NCBI RefSeq assembly: GCF_006385555.1
Contig: NZ_CP041036.1
Span: forward strand, 2,356,001 to 2,420,000
Source: Shewanella polaris
GTDB lineage: Bacteria; Pseudomonadota; Gammaproteobacteria; Enterobacterales; Shewanellaceae
DNA length: 64,000 nucleotides
Reading direction: 5' to 3'
Shown: positions 29,081 to 39,982 of the stretch, piece by piece
How the letters are laid out: every line of letters starts with the position of its first letter
How positions within the stretch are numbered: position 1 is the first letter of the stretch
Translations under genes and position numbers: made by a program
The notes under the pieces: generated by a model
What the model saw: only the letters and a program-made list of their open reading frames with translations
What the model was told of the DNA's origin: nothing
Databases searched by the model: none

Positions 29081-30700
29081 TTGTTACAGATATTATCTTT
29101 ATCCATGGTTATATTAGGGATCAGTATGCTGGTCTTCAGCTTAAGATCAGTAAATGAAATATGTATTAAGGATAATACTAGTGGTTGGCGCATCCTTAGA
29201 GCACTGATCATCTTTTTCGTATTGGGTTATATGGGGATATTTTATTACCTGTGTAAACAATCTGATTTTATAATATCCGATGTCATATTTTGTATTATCA
29301 TGTTGTTTGGTGGTGCATTTGTGGTCTTAGTGACTCGGCTAAGTTTATTGAGTTTACTGAAAGTTGAAAAACTTATCATCAATGAACGCACTATTGCTCT
29401 ACACGATAGCTTAACAGGCTTACCAAACCGCCAATACTTAATGAATTCATTAAGTCATCATGTCAAAATTGGTTTTCCATTTAGTCTATTAATGATTGAT
29501 TTAAATCGCTTTAAACAAGTCAATGATGCATTAGGACACTATTATGGTGATTTACTGTTAATCGAAGTCGGTAACAATGTGGCTGAACAGTTACCCCATG
29601 ACGCCCAGCTATTTAGATTAGGCGGGGACGAATTTGCCGTGATTGTCACTCAAAGCGAATTACCAAAAGTAGAAGAAACAATCAATGCTATTCATCATGC
29701 GCTTGAGAGTGCATTTTGCATTGAGAGTTATGATTTATTAGTGGGTGCGAGTGTTGGTGTTAGTCATTATCCAAGCCAGGCGAGTGAAATAGGTCAACTA
29801 CTACAACAAGCTGATATTGCAATGTATGCCAGTAAAAAAATGGCAACTGAATATACCCTCTATGACAATACCCTTGAAAGCAATGCTGTTGAAAAAGTCA
29901 ATATTAGTGCCTCGTTAAAACGCGCTATTGAAAATCAAGAGTTTGAACTCTGGTATCAACCTATTATTAACCTTAGTGACAATAATCTGTATGGTGTTGA
30001 AGCGCTTATTCGCTGGCCTCGAACAGATGGAAGTTATACCGCACCTAACCTATTTATACATATTGCCGAACAAACGACACTGATAAACCAGATAACCGAT
30101 TGGGTTATGCTGCAAGTATCAAAAGACATGGAATATTTTGACTCCCTGAGTGTATCTTTGTGTATTCATATCAACTTATCCGCGAAAGATTTGCAAGATC
30201 CAAAGCTTATCGAGAAAACGAGCGCATTACTAAAGAATAACCTTTCATCACAACAAGTCATGTTTGAAATTACCGAAAGTGCGATGATGACTAACATTGA
30301 ACAAGTTAAAACAACCATGGCAGTGATTACTGCAGCAGGCGGAACGTTCAGTATTGATGATTTTGGTACCGGATTTTCATCCCTAGAACTATTACGTGAC
30401 CTGCCCGTTAAACAAATTAAAATTGATCGTTCTTTCATCAGTAATATTCATCATAAAGATGCTGATCTAGCCATCGTTAAATCAGTGATATTTTTATCGC
30501 AACACCTAGAATGTGTGGTGGTAGCTGAAGGTGTAGAACAATTAGAGACAGTCAATATCCTCAAATCATTGGGTTGTGACTTAGCTCAAGGTTACTACTA
30601 CGCTAAACCTATGCCAACAAAAGATTTCAGAAACTTTATCAAAAATAAAGGGCATATTCCTCATGACAAAGCTCTACAAATCAATGAGCTGATTAGGTGA
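29081..30700 (+). CDS. Membrane GGDEF-EAL protein (cyclic-di-GMP synthesis/degradation)
   Basis: Inner-membrane protein with three N-terminal helices (the first LSLSMVILGISMLVF), a GGDEF domain with intact RLGGDEFAVIV and an EAL domain with intact VEALIRW and FGTGFSSL. Both catalytic motifs look complete, so cyclase, phosphodiesterase or both are possible. The GGDEF has no RxxD inhibitory site at the usual place. I placed the start at TTG 29081 (540 residues) because TAGGA lies 8 bases upstream and a strong terminator covers the earlier starts TTG 28907 and ATG 28964. The next in-frame ATG is 29105. No sensor domain beyond the helices. Confidence 0.85.
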   Translation: MLQILSLSMVILGISMLVFSLRSVNEICIKDNTSGWRILRALIIFFVLGYMGIFYYLCKQSDFIISDVIFCIIMLFGGAFVVLVTRLSLLSLLKVEKLIINERTIALHDSLTGLPNRQYLMNSLSHHVKIGFPFSLLMIDLNRFKQVNDALGHYYGDLLLIEVGNNVAEQLPHDAQLFRLGGDEFAVIVTQSELPKVEETINAIHHALESAFCIESYDLLVGASVGVSHYPSQASEIGQLLQQADIAMYASKKMATEYTLYDNTLESNAVEKVNISASLKRAIENQEFELWYQPIINLSDNNLYGVEALIRWPRTDGSYTAPNLFIHIAEQTTLINQITDWVMLQVSKDMEYFDSLSVSLCIHINLSAKDLQDPKLIEKTSALLKNNLSSQQVMFEITESAMMTNIEQVKTTMAVITAAGGTFSIDDFGTGFSSLELLRDLPVKQIKIDRSFISNIHHKDADLAIVKSVIFLSQHLECVVVAEGVEQLETVNILKSLGCDLAQGYYYAKPMPTKDFRNFIKNKGHIPHDKALQINELIR

Positions 30701-30881
30701 TCTAGATCATAATTTAACCGGTAATTATAACTTAATCTCATCAGTCATGAACTATGGTTTGGTTAAATAACATTAGAATTTACTAGTAAGTATTTATATA
30801 TCAATAAAACCGATTAGTGGAACCTAAAAATTTCATTTTTATATGTAATGACGATAAGTTAGGCTATTTATTCAATATTAG

Positions 30882-33119
<2,238 letters not shown>

Positions 33120-33150
33120 TATAACGTCTATCCAATGACCACGAGTCATA

Positions 33151-33185
33151 AAAAAAGCACTGTGAATACTCAACAGTGCTTTTTT
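33151..33185. terminator. Bidirectional terminator between katG and pgm
   Basis: Stem AAGCACTGT/ACAGTGCTT with A run before and T run after, placed between convergent katG and pgm. It can serve both. Confidence 0.85.
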
Positions 33186-33216
33186 ATTTCAATTAATTAA
33201 CTCAATAGAACATTAA

Positions 33217-34860
33217 TTAACCTTTTAGTGCTTGATCAATCATTTGTTGTGCTTGAGTGATAATGTCATCTAGATGTTGCTGGCTAATAAAGCTTTCGGC
33301 ATAAATTTTAAACAAAGCTTCTGTCCCAGAAGGACGTGCGGCAAACCAACCATTTTCAGTAGTGACTTTAATGCCACCAATGGCAGCATTATTACCTGGC
33401 GCATGACTTAATATTGCGGTAATAGCCTCACCAGCTAATTGGGTATCACTAAAGCTATCAGCGTTTAATTGTTCAAATTTGGCTTTTTTCTTAAGGCTAA
33501 TAGGGCTATCGATACGACTATAAAAACTTTCACCAAACTGATCCGTTAATTCTTTATAACGTTGTGCAGGCGTTTTACCGGTTACCGCTAAAATTTCAGC
33601 GGCAAGCAAGGCCAAAATAAACCCGTCTTTGTCGGTACACCATGTGCTGCCATCTCGTTTTAAAAATGCGGCACCAGCACTTTCTTCGCCACCAAAAGCA
33701 ATGGTGCTATGTGCCAAGCCATCTACAAACCACTTAAAGCCCACGGGTACTTCCAAACAGTGACGACCCAACGCGTTACATACGCGGTCAATCATTGCAC
33801 TAGACACCAAGGTTTTTCCAACGGCCAATGAAGCAGACCATTGTGGGCGATGTGTCATTAAATAATCAATCGCAACCGCTAAATAATGATTAGGATTCAT
33901 TAAGCCATAACCTGGGCAAACAATACCATGACGGTCATAATCGGGGTCGTTACCAACACATAAATCAAAATCTTCACTGCGCGCTAATAATCCAGCCATG
34001 GCATAAGGTGACGAACAGTCCATTCGAATTTGGCCGTCCTTGTCTAGGCTCATAAAACCAAATGTAGGGTCAACTTTGTTATTCACTAAGGTAATATCAA
34101 GGCCATATTTTGCTGCAATCTTGTCCCAATAATAAATACCAGAACCACCTAGAGGATCAACACCGATGCGAATATTAGCTTTTTTAATTGCGTCCATATC
34201 AACAACGTCAATAAGAGAAGCAACATAGGGTTCAATAAAATCAACCTCATCAACCCAACCAGATTGAACCGCTACGCCGTAATTAACCTTTTTAACCCCA
34301 GAAAGTTGATTAGCAAGGTATTCATTGGCCTTGGTTTCAATGATTTTGGTGATGTCACCCTCAGCAGGACCACCATGAGGTGGATTATATTTAATTCCAC
34401 CATCCTTAGGCGGATTATGTGATGGTGTTATGATAAGTCCGTCTGTTAGTGCTGAAGGTTTACTGGCGTTAGCACTGACAATGGCATGTGACACTACAGG
34501 AGTTGGCGTAAAACCATCATCTGTTTGAATCAACATTTTGACTTGATTGGCAGTTAACACTTCAATAACAGACAAAAATGCCGAATAAGATAATGCGTGA
34601 GTGTCAAAACCGACAATCATAGGACCTGTAATACCAACAGATTGTCGATAATCGACCACAGCTTGAGTGATGGCCCAGATATGGTTTTGATTAAAACTGG
34701 CCTTAAACGAGCTACCACGATGTCCCGATGTCCCAAATGACACTTTTTGCTGAACATCTTCCACATTAGGTATAATGCGATAATAATAACTCATCAATTT
34801 AGGAATGTTCACTAAATCCGTTTGTAAAGCTTGCTGTCCTGCACGTGGATGAATGGCCAC
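33217..34860 (-). CDS. pgm: Phosphoglucomutase (alpha-D-glucose type)
   Basis: Interconverts glucose 1-phosphate and glucose 6-phosphate. It has 547 residues, collinear with E. coli Pgm. The active-site serine loop is ITPSHNPPKDGG, the metal-binding loop VGNDPDYDRHG and the sugar-binding GGEESAGAAFL; the phosphate-binding loop ARPSGTEALFKIY is at the C-terminus. GTG start with AGGAG 7 bases upstream. It lies after seqA on the same strand, the same order as in E. coli. Product links to glycogen and surface polysaccharide synthesis. Confidence 0.96.
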   Translation of the reverse strand: MAIHPRAGQQALQTDLVNIPKLMSYYYRIIPNVEDVQQKVSFGTSGHRGSSFKASFNQNHIWAITQAVVDYRQSVGITGPMIVGFDTHALSYSAFLSVIEVLTANQVKMLIQTDDGFTPTPVVSHAIVSANASKPSALTDGLIITPSHNPPKDGGIKYNPPHGGPAEGDITKIIETKANEYLANQLSGVKKVNYGVAVQSGWVDEVDFIEPYVASLIDVVDMDAIKKANIRIGVDPLGGSGIYYWDKIAAKYGLDITLVNNKVDPTFGFMSLDKDGQIRMDCSSPYAMAGLLARSEDFDLCVGNDPDYDRHGIVCPGYGLMNPNHYLAVAIDYLMTHRPQWSASLAVGKTLVSSAMIDRVCNALGRHCLEVPVGFKWFVDGLAHSTIAFGGEESAGAAFLKRDGSTWCTDKDGFILALLAAEILAVTGKTPAQRYKELTDQFGESFYSRIDSPISLKKKAKFEQLNADSFSDTQLAGEAITAILSHAPGNNAAIGGIKVTTENGWFAARPSGTEALFKIYAESFISQQHLDDIITQAQQMIDQALKG

Positions 34861-34934
34861 TTGTAGTCTCCTATTATCAAATCATTATTTTATCTAACTA
34901 AAAAATTGTCAGTGTGGATAACATCAATCACCGA

Positions 34935-35561
34935 TTAAATATGTTCAGCAATCATTTTGGCCTTTTCACTATCACAACCTAAGTGTTCTAACACTTCGAT
35001 CAAAATATTTTGTTTTTTAGCAGTATTATTATTGGTCGTTACCCAAAAACCGCTGGTTGCGATTTCTTTAGGATTTGAAGATTTACTTGACGCTAATAAA
35101 GCCTGTTTAGAACAAGCAAAGTACAAACGACCTTTGCCTTGGATATTTAAGACTTTATCAAAATCACTACCAACAACTGTTTCAAGGCTGCTTAATAAGT
35201 ACATAAAGCGACCGACAGCACCTTTTTGCTGGCTCAATAAATGTTGATTTACAATAGAGTCAAAGTCAATCACTTCTGTAGATAAGGAATTTTCATCTAA
35301 TGTTTTGTGTTGACTAGGAATTTTTTGTTCCGAAATAACCTTTTCAACCGCTATTTTAGCTTGATTAAATACGTGTTCTCGATTTTGTACAGGTGCAGAT
35401 TCTAAACTGGGTTGACTAATATCAATGGGTAAACTTATATCAACATCTTCTACTGACAAGTTCAATAACCGACGTAAAATATCTGAAGCACTTTCGCCTA
35501 TGCGTTCGGTCTTGCTGGCAATAAAGCGATAAAGTTCTTCGTCAATTTCTATGTATTTCAT
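34935..35561 (-). CDS. seqA: SeqA, negative modulator of replication initiation
   Basis: Binds hemimethylated GATC sites and sequesters oriC after initiation. 208 residues from the ATG chosen here, whose product starts MKYIEIDEELYRFIASKTERIGESASDILRRLL-like, matching the N-terminal oligomerisation domain of E. coli SeqA. AGGA is 8 bases upstream; 17 further upstream codons in frame are not needed. The C-terminal DNA-binding half follows a variable linker (about residues 45-90) that is longer than in E. coli (181 residues). Divergent from ybfF, with pgm downstream: conserved synteny. Confidence 0.95.
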   Translation of the reverse strand: MKYIEIDEELYRFIASKTERIGESASDILRRLLNLSVEDVDISLPIDISQPSLESAPVQNREHVFNQAKIAVEKVISEQKIPSQHKTLDENSLSTEVIDFDSIVNQHLLSQQKGAVGRFMYLLSSLETVVGSDFDKVLNIQGKGRLYFACSKQALLASSKSSNPKEIATSGFWVTTNNNTAKKQNILIEVLEHLGCDSEKAKMIAEHI

Positions 35562-35863
35562 CAGAGTCATCCTTTTTCTATCAGTCTTTGTCACTACTGG
35601 AGCCAATATCATGCTGCTGTAGATTAATTAGGGATCGCAGATCAAATTATTATTAATGAGATCAAAACATATCGTTCCAGTGTAAGCCATGCTTAACCTA
35701 CTAATAAAGTAGCAAAATCATTATATGCATTAAATGACTAAAAATTTATTAAAAGCAGTATAAAATATAAGCAATATTTGTTGTGACTGCCACAAAACTT
35801 GATTTGACTGGCCAGTTGCAGCAAAATCTTCAGCATTAATCGTTTTAACGAGCTTATTGCTGT
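35562..35863. other. Divergent promoter region seqA/ybfF
   Basis: About 300 AT-rich bases between divergent genes. They must hold promoters for both. No repeat, ORF or strong operator was recognised. Confidence 0.4.
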
Positions 35864-36637
35864 ATGCATTATGTAACTTCCGGTCAAGGTGAAGCCGTTC
35901 TGTTAATTCATGGACTCTTTGGTAATCTTGATAATCTAAAAAATCTTAGTCGTGTCCTGGAAAAACAACATCAAGTCATACGGGTTGATGTGCCCAATCA
36001 TGGTTTAAGTGAACATTGGGATAACATGGATTATCCACAATTAGCCAATGCCATGATTGCTCTTCTTGACGATTTACACATTAAACAAGTCCATGTTGTT
36101 GGCCATTCAATGGGCGGAAAAATTGCAATGGCAATGGCACTTTTGCATCCTGAACGAGTAATCAGCTTAGTCGTAGCAGATATCGCTCCAGTGGCATATA
36201 GTCCAAAACATCAAACGGTATTTGCTGGGTTAACCAGTTTAGTATTAGACAGTGCCACCACTCGCCAATCTGCATTAACCCATTTAATGGATGCAGGCAT
36301 TGATGAGCCCACGTCTCAGTTCTTACTAAAGAATTTACAACGCACTGACAGCGGTTTTGAATGGAAAATGAATTTACCTGGGTTAATTCATTCTTATAAC
36401 AATATTATTGGTTGGGATTTGCCATTAAATAATGACAGTCATTTTAATAAGCCTACACTATTTTTACGTGGCGGTGATTCAAACTATATAACGGCTGCAT
36501 ATCGTGATGACATTATGCGTCAATTCCCCCATGCCATTGCTAAAACATTGAATGGCACAGGCCATTGGTTACACGCACAAAAGCCAGAAATATTTAATCG
36601 TATTGTGTCCGAGTTTATTGAACAAAACCAAGGGTAA
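35864..36637 (+). CDS. ybfF: Alpha/beta-hydrolase esterase, YbfF-like
   Basis: 257 residues of the alpha/beta-hydrolase fold. Nucleophile Ser in VVGHSMGGKIAMAMA, oxyanion region LLIHGLFGNLDNL, and catalytic histidine in LNGTGHWLHAQKP. E. coli YbfF is an acyl-CoA/short-chain esterase of uncertain physiological role. Placed divergently from seqA as in E. coli. The stop codon lies within a hairpin that may end the transcript. Confidence 0.93.
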   Translation: MHYVTSGQGEAVLLIHGLFGNLDNLKNLSRVLEKQHQVIRVDVPNHGLSEHWDNMDYPQLANAMIALLDDLHIKQVHVVGHSMGGKIAMAMALLHPERVISLVVADIAPVAYSPKHQTVFAGLTSLVLDSATTRQSALTHLMDAGIDEPTSQFLLKNLQRTDSGFEWKMNLPGLIHSYNNIIGWDLPLNNDSHFNKPTLFLRGGDSNYITAAYRDDIMRQFPHAIAKTLNGTGHWLHAQKPEIFNRIVSEFIEQNQG

Positions 36638-36654
36638 ATTTTAATATTTACCCT
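36631..36654 (+). terminator. Terminator-like hairpin at the end of ybfF
   Basis: Stem AGGGTAAAT/ATTTACCCT that includes the ybfF stop codon, followed only by a short TTT. Weak intrinsic terminator. Confidence 0.5.
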
Positions 36655-36734
36655 TTAGAATATAGCCGATGCCAACGTGATGTGGTATATTCTCGCCCTC
36701 TTTTCGCCAGACAGTTAATTGCGAAGGTAGAAGT

Positions 36735-36956
36735 ATGTTAAACCAATACATGGAACAAATTGAAGCAGTAGGCTTAAACTTGTTTTTTGCATCGATATTC
36801 TTTTTTATCGGCATGGCTATCCATGATGTGCTTAAACAAGGTGATGTGCCTAAATTTGGTCGATTTATTGTTTGGTTAGTTTTATTCCTTGGCTGTGCCG
36901 GGTTTATTGCAAAAGGTATTATTCAGATGACCTGGGAAGGCTCTGGGATCGGTTAA
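36735..36956 (+). CDS. Small inner-membrane protein, DUF2788 family
   Basis: 73 residues with two predicted membrane helices (LNLFFASIFFFIGMAIHDVL and FIVWLVLFLGCAGFIAKGI). Recognised as the DUF2788 type often found between ybfF and ybfE in Shewanella and relatives. Function unknown. AAGGT precedes the ATG. It ends 8 bases before ybfE, so the two are probably co-transcribed. Confidence 0.85.
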   Translation: MLNQYMEQIEAVGLNLFFASIFFFIGMAIHDVLKQGDVPKFGRFIVWLVLFLGCAGFIAKGIIQMTWEGSGIG

Positions 36957-36964
36957 AGAGTACA

Positions 36965-37237
36965 ATGGCAAAAGAAACAACAGATAGAACGACTATTGAT
37001 CTTTTTTCCGCAGAAACGCGCCGAGGGCGTCCGAGAAGTAACCCTCTTTCTCGAGATCAGCAATTAAAGATCAATAAGCGCAACCAAATTCAGCGTGATC
37101 GCGCTAACGGTTTAAAGCGAATAGAGTTAAAAGTGTCACAAGATTTGTATGATGCCTTGAACCAACAAGCTTTGAACAGTAACATCAGCCGTAGCCAGTT
37201 AATCGAATTTATTCTGCAACAGCAACTCGACAACTGA
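36965..37237 (+). CDS. ybfE: YbfE-like small protein with ribbon-helix-helix-type C-terminus
   Basis: 90 residues from the ATG used here, similar in position and type to E. coli YbfE, which is LexA-regulated. The N-terminus is basic and Arg-rich (ETRRGRPRSNPLSRDQ). The C-terminal part (LKRIELKVSQDLYDALNQQA, then SRSQLIEFILQQQL) has a strand-helix-helix pattern suggesting a small DNA-binding fold. I saw no LexA box upstream. An earlier start at 36872 would overlap the preceding gene and has no support. Confidence 0.85.
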   Translation: MAKETTDRTTIDLFSAETRRGRPRSNPLSRDQQLKINKRNQIQRDRANGLKRIELKVSQDLYDALNQQALNSNISRSQLIEFILQQQLDN

Positions 37238-37288
37238 GACGTTTTTAGAACATCGCACAACGCGAATTAGATATTTAAAGGATAGACA

Positions 37289-37816
37289 ATGGCAACTGTA
37301 GGTCTTTTTTTCGGTAGCGACACTGGTAACACCGAAGCTGTAGCCAAAATGATCCAGAAAAAACTGGGTAAAAGCATGCTCGATGTCAAAGACATCGCAA
37401 AGAGTACCAAAGAGCAAATTGCTGAATATGATTTGTTAATGTTTGGTATTCCAACTTGGTATTACGGCGAAGCACAGTGTGATTGGGATGATTTTTTCCC
37501 GGAACTTGAGCAAATTGACTTTACCGACAAATTAGTCGCTATTTTTGGTTGTGGTGACCAAGAAGATTATGCTGAATATTTCCTTGATGCTATGGGCATG
37601 ATCCGTGACATCGTAGAGGCTCGTGGTGGTATCATTATTGGTCATTGGCCATCAGAAAGTTACAACTTCGAAGCATCTAAAGGCATGGCAGATGACAAAC
37701 ACTTTGTCGGGTTAGGGATTGACGAAGACCGTCAACCAGAGCTAACCGAAGAACGTGTTGACGGCTGGGTTAAGCAAATTTATGAAGAAATGTGTTTAGC
37801 TGAGTTAGAAGACTAA
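37289..37816 (+). CDS. fldA: Flavodoxin (long-chain)
   Basis: FMN-containing electron carrier that reduces enzymes such as biotin synthase and MetH, and replaces ferredoxin under iron limitation. 175 residues, the long-chain type. FMN phosphate loop GSDTGNTEAVAKM near the N-terminus, isoalloxazine-contact PTWYYGEAQCDWDDF, and GCGDQEDYAEYFLDAMG are typical. ATG preceded by AAAGGA. The E. coli order ybfE-fldA-fur is followed except that fur is absent here. Confidence 0.96.
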   Translation: MATVGLFFGSDTGNTEAVAKMIQKKLGKSMLDVKDIAKSTKEQIAEYDLLMFGIPTWYYGEAQCDWDDFFPELEQIDFTDKLVAIFGCGDQEDYAEYFLDAMGMIRDIVEARGGIIIGHWPSESYNFEASKGMADDKHFVGLGIDEDRQPELTEERVDGWVKQIYEEMCLAELED

Positions 37817-37837
37817 CCAAGCACATATTTTTATGAT

Positions 37838-37863
37838 AAAAAGCGGCTTTATTGCCGCTTTTT
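37838..37863 (+). terminator. Terminator after fldA
   Basis: Stem AAAAAGCGGC/GCCGCTTTTT with loop TTTATT, 21 bases after the fldA stop. Confidence 0.88.
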
Positions 37864-37904
37864 AATGTCTAACGTTTACCTTTAAATGTTAAGTAACCAT
37901 CAAT

Positions 37905-39092
37905 ATGCCAACCAATAGTTCTTGTTTAACTCAACATCATTGGGATATATTTTGTACCGTTGTCGACAACTATGGTGATATAGGCGTCACTTGGCGTTTG
38001 GCTAAACAATTGGTAGCAGAATATAACATTCCGATTAATTTGTGGGTTGATGACTTACTGAGTTTCTCACATATTTTACCTAAACTTGATATTAATAAAG
38101 CACAGCAATCATTTTTTGGCGTGAATATATTTCAATGGAATAACCCTCTAGATATAGAATTTAAATCTGGGGAAGTCGTTATTGAAGCTTTCGCCTGTGA
38201 ATTACCTTCACAAGTTAAGGGTCAGATTGAACAACTGCATCACCACTCAGATACCCATGCCCCAACTTGGCTTAACCTAGAATACCTCAGTGCTGAAGAT
38301 TGGGTTGATGGTTGCCATGGGCTACCATCATCACAACCTAATGGCGTTACAAAATGGTTCTATTTCCCTGGTTTTAGCGCTAAAACGGGTGGTCTTATTT
38401 GTGAACGTGATTTATTTAACCAACGTGATGAATGGCAAGCTGACCCTAAACATAAATTAGCATTATTCAAGCAACTGGGTTTACAAGGTATTAATGCTCA
38501 GGATACGGTTATCAGTGTCTTTAGTTATGAAACAGAAGCATTAACCGCTTTATGTCATTTATGGCAAGCATCACCGACTCCAGTTCATGCGCTTATTCCT
38601 AAAGGGCGTAGTTTGAATAGTATCCAAAGCTTATTACCTTGTGCCATTGAAGATTTGATACCCGGTCAACAATTTATAATAGGTAGCTTGACCCTACATA
38701 TATTGCCGATGACGGATCAAAATGGCTTTGATCGCTTGCTATGGAGCTGCGATTTTAATATTGTGCGGGGTGAAGATTCATTTTTACGTGCTCAATGGGC
38801 TGCAAAACCTTTTATATGGCACATTTATCCACAAGAAGATGATTATCACCTGGTAAAATTACAAGCTTTTATACAAATTTACTGCGATAATCTGGCTCCA
38901 GAAATTGCTACTACTTGGTCTGAGGTGAATTTGGCCTTCAACCAAGGGAATACAAACGCGGTAGTAATGCACTGGCAACACTTACTTTCTGTTAATTTGC
39001 CTTTAATGCAACATGCTATTAAATGGCCAATTAACGCGTTAAATGATGCAGATCTTGCGAGTCGACTCGTTCAATTCGTTAACAATAGCTAA
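37905..39092 (+). CDS. earP: EF-P arginine rhamnosyltransferase EarP
   Basis: 395 residues of the former DUF2331 family. It transfers rhamnose from dTDP-rhamnose to Arg32 of elongation factor P, which activates EF-P for polyproline translation. The N-terminal Rossmann half carries the conserved VVDNYGDIGVTWRLA, including the catalytic aspartate region. The C-terminal half has the nucleotide-sugar-binding NIVRGEDSFLRAQWA with the PFIWHIYPQEDDYH stretch. Next to efp, 49 bases upstream of it: the standard functional pair. Weak ribosome-binding site. Confidence 0.95.
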   Translation: MPTNSSCLTQHHWDIFCTVVDNYGDIGVTWRLAKQLVAEYNIPINLWVDDLLSFSHILPKLDINKAQQSFFGVNIFQWNNPLDIEFKSGEVVIEAFACELPSQVKGQIEQLHHHSDTHAPTWLNLEYLSAEDWVDGCHGLPSSQPNGVTKWFYFPGFSAKTGGLICERDLFNQRDEWQADPKHKLALFKQLGLQGINAQDTVISVFSYETEALTALCHLWQASPTPVHALIPKGRSLNSIQSLLPCAIEDLIPGQQFIIGSLTLHILPMTDQNGFDRLLWSCDFNIVRGEDSFLRAQWAAKPFIWHIYPQEDDYHLVKLQAFIQIYCDNLAPEIATTWSEVNLAFNQGNTNAVVMHWQHLLSVNLPLMQHAIKWPINALNDADLASRLVQFVNNS

Positions 39093-39141
39093 GATACTGC
39101 TCTATAAATAAAAAAAGTCCCAAAATATAGGAAATAGTGAA

Positions 39142-39702
39142 ATGAAAACTGCTCATGAAATCCGTCCTGGTAACGTGATCATGTTAGATGGCAGCCCATG
39201 GGTTGTTCAGAAGACTGAAACAACTCGTTCTGGCCGTAACGCTGCAATCGTTAAGTTAAAATTAAAAAACGTATTGCTAGATTCTGGCACTGAACAAACC
39301 TTTAAAGGTGAAGACAAATTAGACGATATCATTTTAGAACGTCTTGATTGTACTTACTCATATTTTGCCGATCCTATGTATGTATTCATGGATAGTGAAT
39401 ATAACCAATACGATGTAGAAGCTGACAACTTAGGTGATGCTGCTACCTATATCATTGATGGCATGGAAGACATGTGCCAAGTGACCTTCTATGAAGGCAA
39501 AGCAATTTCTGTAGAATTGCCAGTTCACATCGTACGTGAAGTGATTTACACAGAGCCTTCAGCTCGTGGCGACACTTCAGGTAAAGTAATGAAACCAGCT
39601 ACCATTACTGGTGGTGGTACTGTTACTGTTGCTGACTTTGTTAAAGTGGGTGACAAAATTGAAATTGATACTCGCACAGGTGAGTTCAAGAAGCGCGTAT
39701 AA
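39142..39702 (+). CDS. efp: Elongation factor P, Arg32 type
   Basis: 186 residues; relieves ribosome stalling at consecutive prolines. The modified loop reads T-R-S-G-R-N, placing arginine at position 32, not the lysine of the EpmAB-type EF-P of E. coli. This agrees with the adjacent earP. The three beta-barrel domains look complete, with a conserved C-terminus ([16 protein letters not shown]). ATG preceded by TAGGAAA. A strong terminator follows. Confidence 0.97.
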   Translation: MKTAHEIRPGNVIMLDGSPWVVQKTETTRSGRNAAIVKLKLKNVLLDSGTEQTFKGEDKLDDIILERLDCTYSYFADPMYVFMDSEYNQYDVEADNLGDAATYIIDGMEDMCQVTFYEGKAISVELPVHIVREVIYTEPSARGDTSGKVMKPATITGGGTVTVADFVKVGDKIEIDTRTGEFKKRV

Positions 39703-39756
39703 TCGCCAGTTAACATGGGTTATTAGTAAAATAGTAATAACACAAGTCAACTCAGC

Positions 39757-39785
39757 AAAAGCCAGCACTACGTGCTGGCTTTTTT
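39757..39785 (+). terminator. Terminator after efp
   Basis: Stem AAAAGCCAGCAC/GTGCTGGCTTTT with a very short loop and TTTTTT, 54 bases after the efp stop. Confidence 0.9.
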
Positions 39786-39982
39786 GTAGTCAAACACTAT
39801 AACCACACTGCTAAATAATAAAAATACAGAATAAAACACTAAAGCAAAGCCTAATTTACCTAACAAGTCAGCATTTAACACTAATATTATTCTTCACTTT
39901 GCGCATTTGCCTCTTTCACAATGCCTATAAATTCGTTATGGTTCGATAACTTAAGCCGTATTTAGTTATCGAGAATAGTAGT

